A stretch of DNA of 64,000 nt from CAVWCW01 sp963753615 (lineage in GTDB: Bacteria > Pseudomonadota > Gammaproteobacteria > Chromatiales > Chromatiaceae), in contig CAVWCW010000008.1 in assembly GCA_963753615.1 (NCBI GenBank), positions 62,001-126,000 on the forward strand, written 5' to 3'. Position numbers and translations under genes: made by a program. The notes under the pieces are model-generated. The model was not told where the DNA came from, did not search any database, and saw only the letters and a list, made by a program, of their open reading frames with translations. Of the stretch, positions 26,352 to 35,796 are shown piece by piece. Each line of letters opens with the position of its first letter. Positions within the stretch are counted from its first letter, which is position 1.

Positions 26352-27302
26352 ATGCAGCAAGATTCGTCGAGCGTCTGCCCGGTCTGTAACGGCGGCGGGC
26401 GGTACGCGTTCTCCGGCCGTGACCTGATGTTCCAGGGCGACCGGAGCTTCGCCTATCATCGCTGCCTAGCCTGCGACCTGATCTACCAGCATCCGCTTCC
26501 GCGGGGCGAGGAGATCGCCGGTTTTTATCCCCCGTCCTATGTCGTCTATCGGGACCCTTCTCGCGTCGGCTTTTCGCCGGCCGAGCTCACGAGACTGAAG
26601 CGCGAGCTGGGGTACACGCATCTCGAAGTGGCCGCTAGGGCCGGGCTGAGGGATCGGTTGTCGGCACGGGGGATGGTCGCGGACGTCGTACCCTGGGTGT
26701 CCGGCGGTGCGGTGCTGGATGTGGGTTGCGGCAACGGCGAGTATCTGCTGCGTCTGCGATCCATCGGTTGGCAGTGTCAAGGAGTGGAATTCAACGACAA
26801 GGCGGTCGGAATATGCCGCGCCCAGGGTCTGCAAGTGTTTCATGGAGACCTCGAGAGCGCGGGCTTCGAGTCCGCATCCTTCGATCTGGTCACTGCACAT
26901 CACCTGATCGAACACGTCCCGGACCCCCACCAGCTGATGGCCGAGATCGCCCGCGTCACCAAACCCGGCGGGACGATCCTGATCCGCACCCCGAACAGTC
27001 GCTCACTGGGGCGGGCCTGGTTCGGCACTTGGTGGTACGCCAACGATGTCCCCCGGCACCTGTATCTGTATTCGGCAGCGAATCTGCGCATGCTCGCGGC
27101 CCGCCATGGTCTGGAACCCACAAGGCTCGATACGCCGGTGAAGCCGAAACTGGTGTTGCACAGCCTGGACTACAGGCTCGGCAACCGGGGTACGCCGTCG
27201 AAAAAGAGAAAATTGCGCAAATGGCTTTCCAAGCTCTACGTCCCCCTCGCCAAGGCGACTGGCAGAGGGGACGAGCTGTTCGCCTTGTTTCGCAAGACCT
27301 GA
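26352..27302 (+). CDS. Class I SAM-dependent methyltransferase with N-terminal zinc ribbon
   Basis: 316 aa from ATG 26352, preceded by GGAGG at about 10 bp. CPVC (residues 9-12) and CLAC (about 40) form a zinc ribbon, followed by a Rossmann methyltransferase: AdoMet motif VLDVGCGNGEYLL, the acidic loop GVEFNDKAVG, DLVTAHHLIEHVPDP and KPGGTILIRTPN. This architecture is common in methyltransferases of glycan and nucleotide-sugar loci. It lies in the same direction as the ELM1-like gene and converges on the glycosyltransferase gene 36 bp away. Confidence 0.88.
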   Translation: MQQDSSSVCPVCNGGGRYAFSGRDLMFQGDRSFAYHRCLACDLIYQHPLPRGEEIAGFYPPSYVVYRDPSRVGFSPAELTRLKRELGYTHLEVAARAGLRDRLSARGMVADVVPWVSGGAVLDVGCGNGEYLLRLRSIGWQCQGVEFNDKAVGICRAQGLQVFHGDLESAGFESASFDLVTAHHLIEHVPDPHQLMAEIARVTKPGGTILIRTPNSRSLGRAWFGTWWYANDVPRHLYLYSAANLRMLAARHGLEPTRLDTPVKPKLVLHSLDYRLGNRGTPSKKRKLRKWLSKLYVPLAKATGRGDELFALFRKT

Positions 27303-27338
27303 GCTGGCGTTGCGCTGCTTCGGGTCGCCGAGGTCCGG

Positions 27339-28370
27339 CTACACGAGCTCGAACAAGGCCTTCCACCGTTCGGCGATGACCGGAACGCTGAATCTCCTCC
27401 GGATGATATCTCGGGCGGAGGTGACGTGCCGGGAGATCAGCTCCGGTTGTTCCAGGTAGGCGTTCAACCCCTCTTCCCAGCGGTCCAGAAAGGCGCAGTC
27501 GGCGAACACCCGGTAACTATCGATGCTGTCGGCCAGCACGCCGAGACCCAGGTTTAGCGACAGGGCGATCCGGTTGTTGGTCTTCACCGAGGTGAATTCG
27601 TTCACGCCGATGGGGATCACCGCGATGTCGTGCCTGCGCATGGCCTTGAAGAAGGTGTGTGCGCTCCAGTCGATGTAAAAGCAGGGTACCCCCCAGTCGG
27701 CCAGGGTTGCAGCAAACGCCTCCCTGGAGTTGCTGATGACCGTCAGGGTGAGGGGATGGGAGCGATGAGCCAGTTCCAGCAGCGAGCGGATCCTCCCAAC
27801 GTGGACCAGGCCGGAATCGCCGTAGTTGGCCTTGTGGTGACCAAACCAGACCAGGTGCGCGGACCGGTGGTGGGCTGGCTGATTTAGGAAGTGGTCGAGC
27901 TGCAGCAGCTGCGCCTGCCCCTTGACCCAGCCTGCCAGGTCCAGTGGGTGTCCCGAGAGCCGCTCTTCCACCGAATCCTCGATCACCGTGAGCGGGGTTG
28001 CCGCGCCGAGCTCGCGGCGCACGACCCGGCCCAGGGCGTTGCTGGAGACCACCCAGTGGTCCGCCAGCGCGAACATGAGCTTGAGCCGGGCGACCCGCTC
28101 GCCAGATAACAGGAAGTGATTGTCACAGAGATCGAACAGGACCCGCACGCCCTGTTGCTTGAGCCTTTCCGCCAACGCCACGTCCTTCGGCTTGTAGGCC
28201 TTGGAGAACAGTACCGCTCGGTAAGCGGATTCGTGCCGTTTCCGGTAAAGCTCCACCGGGTAGCGTTCGGCGCGCAGTTGACGCAGGGTGTTCAGGCAGC
28301 GGATGCGGACGCTGGCTCCGCGCGAGTGGTATTTGTGGGCCTTACAGGCGACTCTCTTTCTAGCGTTCAA
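27339..28370 (-). CDS. Glycosyltransferase (GT-B-like)
   Basis: 343-aa protein with a GT-B-like layout: N-terminal half with LFSKAYKPKDVALAERL and VRVLFDLCDNHFLLSGE, then LADHWVVSSNALGRVV. The C-terminal half has LVWFGHHKANYGDSG, LTVISNSREAF, IDWSAHTFFKAMRRHDIAVIPI and a donor-binding-like NRIALSLNLGLGVLAD. The pattern fits glycosyltransferases with unknown sugar specificity. Surrounding genes suggest surface polysaccharide or lipopolysaccharide assembly. Confidence 0.7.
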   Translation of the reverse strand: MNARKRVACKAHKYHSRGASVRIRCLNTLRQLRAERYPVELYRKRHESAYRAVLFSKAYKPKDVALAERLKQQGVRVLFDLCDNHFLLSGERVARLKLMFALADHWVVSSNALGRVVRRELGAATPLTVIEDSVEERLSGHPLDLAGWVKGQAQLLQLDHFLNQPAHHRSAHLVWFGHHKANYGDSGLVHVGRIRSLLELAHRSHPLTLTVISNSREAFAATLADWGVPCFYIDWSAHTFFKAMRRHDIAVIPIGVNEFTSVKTNNRIALSLNLGLGVLADSIDSYRVFADCAFLDRWEEGLNAYLEQPELISRHVTSARDIIRRRFSVPVIAERWKALFELV

Positions 28371-28516
28371 GAGCGAAATCTTCCTTACTTAATGCGTGCG
28401 GTGTGCGGATAGCCCGGTCGCCGCCGCGCCCCTATGTTCGGATATGTCCTTTGCGCCAATCGCCTACAGGGCAGTGCAGTGCTAGCGGACCTGATTGCAG
28501 AGCGGACCCTCAACCA

Positions 28517-28795
28517 CTACCCGGGCCGCCCCCCCAACAGCTTCGACGCCACCCGGCGCAACCGTCCGCCGCGCAGTCTGCGCGCCTCGGCCCCGAGATA
28601 ATCCACGTGCCGCAGGATCGGCGCCATCGCCAGCAGCTGGCCTTCGATGCGCGACCAGTCGCTCCAGAGCTCCACATCTCCGGGATCGACACGGTCGTTG
28701 TGGACCGCAGAACCAGGCCTTGCTTGGACCTGCCGCTCAGGTGTGTCATGTGGAAATCGATGGGTAACCGAACCGGGACTCGCAACACCGAACAT
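28517..28795 (-). pseudogene. Truncated gene remnant (glycan locus)
   Basis: The last 50 codons (ELWSDWSRIEGQLLAMAPIL, then HVDYLGAEARRLRGG) look like a real protein C-terminus. The upstream part continues in a neighbouring frame (PIDFHMTHLSGRSKQG, LVLRSTTTVSIPEMW). No start or full domain remains. It is probably the end of a glycosyltransferase-type or related gene deleted from its front. Low certainty; the rest of the 28371-28925 gap holds nothing else recognisable. Confidence 0.35.
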
Positions 28796-28925
28796 TCTCC
28801 CAGACTGAGGCGGCTTCGGCCACAGGGTTGGTGGGCCTAATCCGCATGGTTGTCGGCCTGAGGACCGTTTCCTGGCACCCTGGGCTGCGTTGGCGCCGTT
28901 TCGTCGGCTTCTTACATCGCGACCG

Positions 28926-30623
28926 CTAGCCGCCCTCTTGCGTTTCGACCAGTACCCCTTCTTCGAGGCGCAGTATTCGGTCGGCGATGCGGGCCAACCC
29001 TGACTGGTGGGAGATGGCGAGAATGGTGATCTCGCCCCGTAGGCCGCTCAAGGTTTCGCAGATCGCCGACTCGCTGTTCGGGTCCAGCGCACTGGTGGCT
29101 TCGTCGAGGATCAGTAGCTTAGGGCTGCGAACCAGGGCGCGGGCTATGCATAGGCGTTGCCGTTGGCCACCGGACATCTTTCCTCCGCGCTCTCCCACCA
29201 GCGAATGGATACCGTCGGGTGCGGCACTGACGAATTCCCAGGCCCCGGCGCAGCGCAGCGCACGCTCCGCATCGGCCTCGGTGAGAGCCGGGTCACCCAT
29301 AGTCACATTGTGCAGCACCGTATCGTGTAGCAGCAGGGTTTCCTGGGGCACATAACCGATTCGGTGTCGCCACTGCAGCAGGTTGCAGTCGCGCAGCGGC
29401 AGACCATCGATCCGCACCTCGCCCTTGTCCGGCTTGAGTAGACCGGTGATGAGATCGACCACAGTGGTCTTGCCGGAGCCGGAGGGACCGATGATCGTGG
29501 TGAAAGAGCCCGCCGGCACCCGCAGGGTCAGGTCGCGCAGGACCTCCTTGGAGCCGAAGCTGAAGCGGACCTGGTTGAATTGAATTTCGCGCTGGAAGCT
29601 GGGAATCTCTCCCTCCTCCGCCGCCTCATGGGCTTTTTCGGCGCGCTGAATGGTCTCGAATAGCGACCAGTAGGCGCTCTCCTGGGTGACCATACTCTGG
29701 TAGGAGCGCTGCACTTTGCTCAGCGAGGCCATCATTCGGACCAGCAGCACCACGAGCACAATAATGCTGGCCAGGGGGATGGAAAACTGGGTCACCGCCA
29801 CCAACACACCTCCGGCCACGAAAGTGACGATCGCCGGTTCGTAGAGCGCTTTGAGCGCCTCGCTGCTGATGATTTGCCGGCGCAAGGCCTTGTTCAGGCG
29901 GCCGGTTTCCGCTTCCAGCACCACGTTGGCCCGGTCGGCCAGTCCCATCGACTTGAGCGACTTAACCGATTGAAGCGTGTCCGTCATCCGGCTCATCAGC
30001 GAATTGAGCAGTTGTGTCTGCCGATTCCCAGCTCGGCGCGCCTTGCGAACCAGAAAGCCGAATCCGCCTGAGATTAACCCGGCAATCGCAAGGGCGGCCA
30101 GGGCGGCCTGCCAGGATACGAGAAGGGCCACGGTGATGTAGACCAGGGCCTCGATCAGGGCGGCCGCGGTGCGCGCTCCGTTCAGGTAGGCCGAGGAGCC
30201 CCGGGTGGCTTCCGTGGCCATCGCGTTGGTCAGACTGCCGACCGGCTGGTGCAGGTAGTAGTCCCAACGGGTCTCCACCAATGCGCGCAGTAGGTTCAGG
30301 CGTAGATCGGTCGCGATCTGGGCTACCGTATAGCCCACATGACGGTTTGCGAGGAGTACCACGATGCCCTTGAGCGTCATGCCGACCACCAGCACGCTCA
30401 AGAGGACGCTAAGGGACGGAGCAATGCCCAGACTGCTCAGTACGCCAACCAGCGCGTTGTCGCTGCCGGCGGAAGAGGGTTGGCCCTCGTTCATCGCCAC
30501 GCTGATTGCCGGCAACAGAGCGGACAGACTCACGCCCTGGATCAGACCAGCGCCGAGCAGCGCGATCAGGGTAAGCAGTGTCTGTGAGGGGTAGGCACGC
30601 GCGATGTGTAGCAGAAACCGCAT
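28926..30623 (-). CDS. ABC transporter, fused permease/ATP-binding exporter
   Basis: About 565-aa half-transporter. The best start is ATG 30623 (MRFLLHIARAYPSQ); a TTG at 30668 would add 15 residues. Six transmembrane helices fill the first 310 residues. The nucleotide-binding domain has Walker A GPSGSGKTT, signature MSGGQRQR, Walker B LLILDEATSALD and switch histidine AISHQSG. The type is that of MsbA-like exporters of lipids, polysaccharides or peptides. Placement beside ELM1-like, methyltransferase and glycosyltransferase genes suggests export of a glycolipid or glycan precursor. Confidence 0.9.
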   Translation of the reverse strand: MRFLLHIARAYPSQTLLTLIALLGAGLIQGVSLSALLPAISVAMNEGQPSSAGSDNALVGVLSSLGIAPSLSVLLSVLVVGMTLKGIVVLLANRHVGYTVAQIATDLRLNLLRALVETRWDYYLHQPVGSLTNAMATEATRGSSAYLNGARTAAALIEALVYITVALLVSWQAALAALAIAGLISGGFGFLVRKARRAGNRQTQLLNSLMSRMTDTLQSVKSLKSMGLADRANVVLEAETGRLNKALRRQIISSEALKALYEPAIVTFVAGGVLVAVTQFSIPLASIIVLVVLLVRMMASLSKVQRSYQSMVTQESAYWSLFETIQRAEKAHEAAEEGEIPSFQREIQFNQVRFSFGSKEVLRDLTLRVPAGSFTTIIGPSGSGKTTVVDLITGLLKPDKGEVRIDGLPLRDCNLLQWRHRIGYVPQETLLLHDTVLHNVTMGDPALTEADAERALRCAGAWEFVSAAPDGIHSLVGERGGKMSGGQRQRLCIARALVRSPKLLILDEATSALDPNSESAICETLSGLRGEITILAISHQSGLARIADRILRLEEGVLVETQEGG

Positions 30624-30984
30624 TGAAGTTGACCGTTTGAGGGGATGCTTCAGTCTAAGACCGACCAACGCTGGTTTGAGGACTCACCATCACCCGAGGC
30701 GCCGGTCTAATCGATCTAAGGATACCATCAGAGATCACTGGGACGGATACTTTTGCGTGCCTCGCCTGGGTAAAGCTGCGCCGGTTGACAGTCTCGGTTC
30801 GCCTGCGCAAACTGCCCGGCAGTGGTTAAGGTCATCTTGGAGAGCGGGAAATCTTGAAGAAATTCGGCGAGTTTTGGATATCCGACGTAGACGCCCGCTA
30901 GGGCTGTCACTGGCTCAAGTCGAACCGCCTCTAACGGCGAGGGCGGGGGCCGAAGGTGGAAGATATCGAGGATGCGCTGGAGTA

Positions 30985-31016
30985 ATAGGGGACGAGTAAT
31001 AGGGGACGTACCACGG
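30985..31016 (+). repeat. Tandem AATAGGGGACG motif, possible REP-type remnant
   Basis: AATAGGGGACG occurs twice in a row, the second followed by TACCACGG, a sequence type often seen beside RAYT genes. It follows the short frame end KVEDIEDALE. The 30669-31444 gap otherwise shows no gene. Confidence 0.4.
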
Positions 31017-31444
31017 TTTAGCTGGGGAATTGGAAAGAGCAGGGGGCATCATCTAGCTGACTCCGGTCACTAAACCGGCCTTTCCCTCGGATAGTTTGGC
31101 CACCGGTGATCCGGACCGACCGCGCCGCGAGTCGTTCAGACCGACTGCGCTACTTGGGTTTTCGTGCGGGTGTTGACAACGGCTCTTGCTGATCCGGACC
31201 AGTCACTCCTCTGGATTCAAGGTCTGAGGCTGCCCCGAAAGGGCAGGCTCCCGACCGCTGTCTGGGCTCAGCCGCAGAAAACCTGGAGTGCCCGGACCTG
31301 CCAGGTGTTGCGGAGCGCTGGGTGCGAAGCCGCCTGGGGGCAGTCGGGAGCTGTTGATCCCGAGGCCCCCAGGGGGCTATGGCGGCGCTCACGGTTCACA
31401 GGTCTGTGGTTACTCCCCACGAAAGGAACAAAGGCAGATCGGGC

Positions 31445-33559
31445 CTATTTACCGGCCTTGGCGCCCAGAAGGGACTTGGCCTGTTCCGGCCAGCCTGATG
31501 GATCGTACTTTCGATACTTGGGACCTTCGCTGTCGAGGACATCTCGAATCTCGGCCGGGTCCATGGCTGCCAGTCGGTCATAACTGTCGATGCCTTTGCC
31601 TTGTAGCAGCCGGGACAGGGCGGGACCGATTCCGGAGATCGCAGTCAGATCATCGGTAGAGGTTTTGCTGGAACTGCCAGACTCTTTTCCAGCCCTTGCC
31701 TGCGCTCTAACCGCTTTCTGTTCTGCAACGGGTACCGGATTGGTCGCAGGTATGTGTGCAGGTTTCGAAGTCGGGGCACCTATGCGGGCTTTCACGTAAG
31801 AACCGGGAGCATCCTCTATTGCCTCGAAATTTCCACTACCGGGGTTGCGGGCGTCAATCTGCTCTCCAGCCAGCGGCTGTATCCATTGCTGCCACTCAGG
31901 CCACCAGGAGCCCGGATGCTTTTCCGCCCCTGCGGCCCAGAGATCCGGATCGTCGGAGAGTCCGTCGGCCACCCGGTAGTCGTACTTACTGGCCTCCGGC
32001 GGATTTATCACACCGGCAATATGCCCGGAACCGCCGAGGATGAAACGCACCTCACCGGAAAAGAGCTGCGCTCCCGCGTAGGTCGATTTCCAGGGCGCGA
32101 TGTGGTCATCTACCGTCGCGACGAAACACACCGGGATGTCTATGGAGGAAAGATCGATCGGCACCCCGTCGATTGAGAGGGCCCCGGGTTTGCACAGCTT
32201 GTTCTCCAGGTACATGTTGCGTAGGTACCAGCTATGCATCTTGGCCGGCATACGGGTCGAGTCGGAGTTCCAGTACAATAGGTCGAAAGGACGTGGGTCA
32301 TTGCCCAGCAGGTAGTTGTTGATGTAGAAGGACCAGATCAGATCGTTGGCCCGCATCAGATTGAATGCACCTGCCATGGAACTCCCCTCCAGATATCCCT
32401 CCGTTTCCATCTGGCTCTCCAGGGAGGTGAGCTGTTCCTCATCAATGAATACACCCAGCTCACCAGGTTCGGAAAAATCGAGCATGGTGGTGAAGAAGGT
32501 TGCACTCTTGATTCGATCGTCACCCTTGTTCTTCAGATATGCCAAAGTGCTGGCCAGCAGGGTCCCCCCGATGCAGTAGCCGATGGAATTGATCTCGTTC
32601 ACACCGGTTATCTGTTCAACCACGTCCATGGCGGTGATTACGCCGTCCTTCATGTAATCTTCAAAGACCGTATCACGGAAACGCTCGTCCGGATTGACCC
32701 AGGAAACGACAAATACAGTGTGTCCCTGTGCAACAAGCCATCTGAGCATTGAGTTCTTGGGCTGCAGATCCATGATATAGAACTTGTTGATCCAGGGCGG
32801 TACAACCAATAGCGGCCGATTCGATACCGTTGCAGTGGTCGGGGCGTATTGGACCAGCTGAAACATGCGATTTTGGAACACCACCTTGCCGGGTGTTACC
32901 GCGACATTCTTACCCAGCTCAAATGCCTCTGCGTCGGTCATTCTTATCTGCAACTGGCCCTTGCCCCGTTCCAGATCCTCCAGCATGTTCCTCAGTCCGT
33001 GTACAAGGTTCGCGCCTTTGGTTTCGAGGGTCTTTTCGATGACCGCCGGGTTGGTGACTGCAAAATTGGTCGGAGACATGGCATCGATGTAACGCTCCGT
33101 GAAGAACTTTACCTTTTGCGCAGTGTGGTCATCGAGGCCGTCCAGATCGGTGACGATGCTGCGCATCCACTGGGAGGCAAGCAGATAAGACTGCTTGATT
33201 GCACTGAAAACCGGCTTCTCAACCCAGTCGTCGTGGTGAAAACGACGGTCACCTTTTTGTTCCTGGATGACGGGCTCGGTCTCGATTCCGATCAGACTCA
33301 TGGCGCTGCGCTGATAAAGGTTGGTGGCGTTTTGCAGGTAAGCCACGTTGGCTTCAATCAGCTTTCGCGGGTCGCGCGCCAAAACGGCAAGCCATTCCGT
33401 GTAGGCCGAATTCAGGTTGAAGGGATCCAGATTCATACCCTCATAGGAATTGGCAAAATCCGTCATTACACCCTCCACGCGCTCGAAGTTCCTCTGCAAC
33501 CCCTCCGTCAGGGATGCGAAGTCGAGGATGTTCATGTCGTCAGCGGTTGATTCGCTCAT
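31445..33559 (-). CDS. phaC: Class I poly(3-hydroxyalkanoate) synthase with C-terminal helix-hairpin-helix domain
   Basis: 704-aa enzyme polymerising hydroxyacyl-CoA on PHA granules. Residues 1-595 match PhaC: lipase-box GYCIGG with nucleophile C329, general acid Asp about 484 (ATVDDHIAPW), His513 (GGSGHIAG), and the usual end EDAPGSYVKARIG. A Pro/Ala/Ser-rich linker (about 595-635) leads to a second domain (636-700) with DDLTAISGIGPALSRLL and YDRLAAMDPAEIRDVL, a helix-hairpin-helix of the kind found in DNA-binding or protein-interaction modules. Class I synthases normally end near 600 residues, so this is a true extension. The start is ATG 33559, after a 130-bp gap from phasin on the same strand. 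Confidence 0.93.
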   Translation of the reverse strand: MSESTADDMNILDFASLTEGLQRNFERVEGVMTDFANSYEGMNLDPFNLNSAYTEWLAVLARDPRKLIEANVAYLQNATNLYQRSAMSLIGIETEPVIQEQKGDRRFHHDDWVEKPVFSAIKQSYLLASQWMRSIVTDLDGLDDHTAQKVKFFTERYIDAMSPTNFAVTNPAVIEKTLETKGANLVHGLRNMLEDLERGKGQLQIRMTDAEAFELGKNVAVTPGKVVFQNRMFQLVQYAPTTATVSNRPLLVVPPWINKFYIMDLQPKNSMLRWLVAQGHTVFVVSWVNPDERFRDTVFEDYMKDGVITAMDVVEQITGVNEINSIGYCIGGTLLASTLAYLKNKGDDRIKSATFFTTMLDFSEPGELGVFIDEEQLTSLESQMETEGYLEGSSMAGAFNLMRANDLIWSFYINNYLLGNDPRPFDLLYWNSDSTRMPAKMHSWYLRNMYLENKLCKPGALSIDGVPIDLSSIDIPVCFVATVDDHIAPWKSTYAGAQLFSGEVRFILGGSGHIAGVINPPEASKYDYRVADGLSDDPDLWAAGAEKHPGSWWPEWQQWIQPLAGEQIDARNPGSGNFEAIEDAPGSYVKARIGAPTSKPAHIPATNPVPVAEQKAVRAQARAGKESGSSSKTSTDDLTAISGIGPALSRLLQGKGIDSYDRLAAMDPAEIRDVLDSEGPKYRKYDPSGWPEQAKSLLGAKAGK

Positions 33560-33692
33560 AGTCAGCCGGTCTCGTTTTATTGTGAGAAGGGCGCAACGCG
33601 GCAGCATCGCCACGCAACCCCCTTGATGTTGCACCAGGAAGCTCTACAAGCTGCTGTCTGATCGGGAGCAGCCCCATCGAGCGCAGGATCGG

Positions 33693-34163
33693 TTAGCCGA
33701 GTTTGTTAATGGCTTCCTTGATTTCCTGCAGGCCCTCAGCGACTCGCTGGTTCACCGTACTGGTGATCTCATCCTGGTTTGTCTTTACCAGTTCACTGAG
33801 CTTCGTTGAATTAGCGAGCGCCTTCTCGAAGGCCGCCTGGACCAGTTCCATCTGCTTTTCAGCCAGGACCTTAGGGTTGGACGACCCGGTCAGTGCAGTG
33901 GCGGCTTCAGTCGCGTCCGTCATTGCCTGCTGGAGCATCTCGCCTTGCTGCCTGAGAAGCTCCTGGGTACCCATGAACGCGGCCTTGTTCGCCTCGATGA
34001 GGGCGTCCACGTTCTTCTTCTGCGATTCGATCAATGCGGCGGTGTCCACATTAGGTATCTGGTAAGCACCGAAACCGCTCTGTAACTGCTTGAAGAACGC
34101 CTGCGGGTCGTAGCTGCTGAAAAGACTCGAAAAATCAAAGGGATTGTTGGTCTTGTAGCTCAT
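33693..34163 (-). CDS. phaP: Phasin (PHA granule-associated protein)
   Basis: 156-aa amphipathic, helix-rich protein from ATG 34163 (MSYKTNNPFDFSSLF). Central repeats such as IESQKKNVDALIEANKAAF and MLQQAMTDATEAA and the C-terminal coiled coil are typical of phasin family 2 proteins, which coat PHA granules and limit their size. It is upstream of phaC in the same direction, the normal arrangement. The 320 bp before it (34164-34484) contain no gene. Confidence 0.88.
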   Translation of the reverse strand: MSYKTNNPFDFSSLFSSYDPQAFFKQLQSGFGAYQIPNVDTAALIESQKKNVDALIEANKAAFMGTQELLRQQGEMLQQAMTDATEAATALTGSSNPKVLAEKQMELVQAAFEKALANSTKLSELVKTNQDEITSTVNQRVAEGLQEIKEAINKLG

Positions 34164-34484
34164 GGTATCAACCTTCCGTCGGTGGGTTAAAGGGATTGCT
34201 GCACTGCACAATACCGGGGATTATTGCTTGTTATCCGGGCCGCGTCAAGAATATTTTGTGCGGTGCATCAAAATGCGTTCGCCGAACCACTCTCCCTGAC
34301 GGGCAACTGCGGGAAAACCCTGTCGCCCGGGGTCACTGGCTGGGTGCCCGGGTCGACCCCGAGGTCAGGTGCGGAAACTAGACGGAGATGGATGTACCAA
34401 GCTTGATACGCTCGCCGGGTTCCTTCTCGGACGGGCATTTACGAGGCTGCAGCCTGCGGTTCGAGCAACCGCAGGGAGGTCGTA

Positions 34485-34760
34485 TCAGACAGGATTGCCG
34501 GAAGCGCTTGGGTGAGTCTGAACAAAATGGACGAGCGTGTATTTCAATACGAGAGCATGCTCCTTATCCCCTCGTTTCTCGGCCATTTCGATGTCGTCCA
34601 AAATGATCCGGCGTATCTTCGGAACCCCCGGCTCCTCATGAACCAGGTAGTTCCCCAACTCGATAGCCACGATGTTCGGAATCTGCTCATGCTCCGCGAT
34701 GGCATCTACTTCTTCTTCGGTAAGATCACACATCCCAACGCAATCTTGATATGTCAACAT
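34485..34760 (-). CDS. Small conserved hypothetical protein
   Basis: 91 aa from ATG 34760, with AGGAG eight bases upstream. Acidic N-terminal half (CDLTEEEVDAIAEHEQIP), then helical segments ELGNYLVHEEPG and IILDDIEMAEKRGDKEHAL. No domain is recognised. It precedes the PHA genes on the same strand at 320 bp distance. Real coding is likely from the ribosome site and codon bias. Confidence 0.6.
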   Translation of the reverse strand: MLTYQDCVGMCDLTEEEVDAIAEHEQIPNIVAIELGNYLVHEEPGVPKIRRIILDDIEMAEKRGDKEHALVLKYTLVHFVQTHPSASGNPV

Positions 34761-34924
34761 GTAAGAAATCTCCTATTCCTCTCTAGTAAATCTAGTGCGA
34801 CACCGCGCCGCAGACAACGGCATCTGTCTCTCGATGGTCGGTTTCGTTGATCTAGATCACCGAAGCCACGGGAAGGGGTCGGAATATGCTCTCTGACGTG
34901 GTCAAGTCCTAGCGGACACCCCAG

Positions 34925-35758
34925 TTAAGCCGCATCGGCCAGCTGGCCGTTTCTTTCAAACTCGTCTGGGCTTTGGTAACCCAGATAGGAATGGAGCCGC
35001 CGGCTGTTATAGAACATGCCGATGTACTCGACGATGTCAGCCCGAGCCTCTTCTCGGCTCTGGTAGTTCCGCCAGTGAACCCGCTCCGACTTCAACGATC
35101 CGAAGAAGCTCTCGACCACCGCGTTATCCCAGCAGTCGCCCTTTCGGCTCATACTGCCCTCGATCCCGTGGGCCTTGAGTACCCTGCGGAACGCCCGACT
35201 AGCGTACTGTACGCCCCGGTCAGAATGATGGATCAACTGCCCCTTGGGTGGCTTGCGCCGCCACAGCGCCATCTGCAGCGCATCGCAGGCCAGACTGCTG
35301 GTCAGGCGCTTTCCCATCGACCAGCCGACCACCTTGCGCGAGTACAGGTCGATCACCACCGCCAAGTACAGCCACCCCTCGTGGGTCCAAACGTAGCTGA
35401 TGTCACCGGCCCAGACCTGGTTGGCGGCACTCGGGGAAAAATCCCGTTTCAGCCGGTTCTCAAACACCGGCTGGCGATGATTGCTGTTGGTGGTGACCCG
35501 GTACCGGCGCCGATATCGCACCCACACCCCGGCCTCGCGCATCAGTCCTCGCGCCCGGTAACGCCCTACCGGATACCCCAGCGCCCGCAGCCCTTTGGCC
35601 ATGCGCCGCGACCCGTAGGTATGGTCCGAGCCCTTGGCCAGGTCCTTGATCCAGCCGAGCATTTCCTCGCGCAGCGGATCCGGATCCTGACGCTGACGCC
35701 GCACCCAGTCATAGAACCCGCTGCGGCTCACGCCCATTAATCGGCAAAGCAACCTCAC
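34925..35758 (-). CDS. IS3-family transposase OrfB (DDE integrase)
   Basis: 277-aa catalytic part of the IS3 transposase. An N-terminal helix-turn-helix-like region (RLLCRLMGVSRSGFYDWV) precedes an rve integrase core with the DDE triad: D in VWAGDISYVWTHEGW, D in IHHSDRGVQYASRAF and E in NAVVESFFGSLKSERVHW. It is normally made as an OrfAB fusion by -1 frameshifting; the open frame continues upstream of 35758 to the slippery site. All motifs are intact, so the element may be active. Confidence 0.93.
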   Translation of the reverse strand: MRLLCRLMGVSRSGFYDWVRRQRQDPDPLREEMLGWIKDLAKGSDHTYGSRRMAKGLRALGYPVGRYRARGLMREAGVWVRYRRRYRVTTNSNHRQPVFENRLKRDFSPSAANQVWAGDISYVWTHEGWLYLAVVIDLYSRKVVGWSMGKRLTSSLACDALQMALWRRKPPKGQLIHHSDRGVQYASRAFRRVLKAHGIEGSMSRKGDCWDNAVVESFFGSLKSERVHWRNYQSREEARADIVEYIGMFYNSRRLHSYLGYQSPDEFERNGQLADAA

Positions 35759-35796
35759 CGAATACGCCTTCTTCTGTTGGGCGATGAACTGATATC

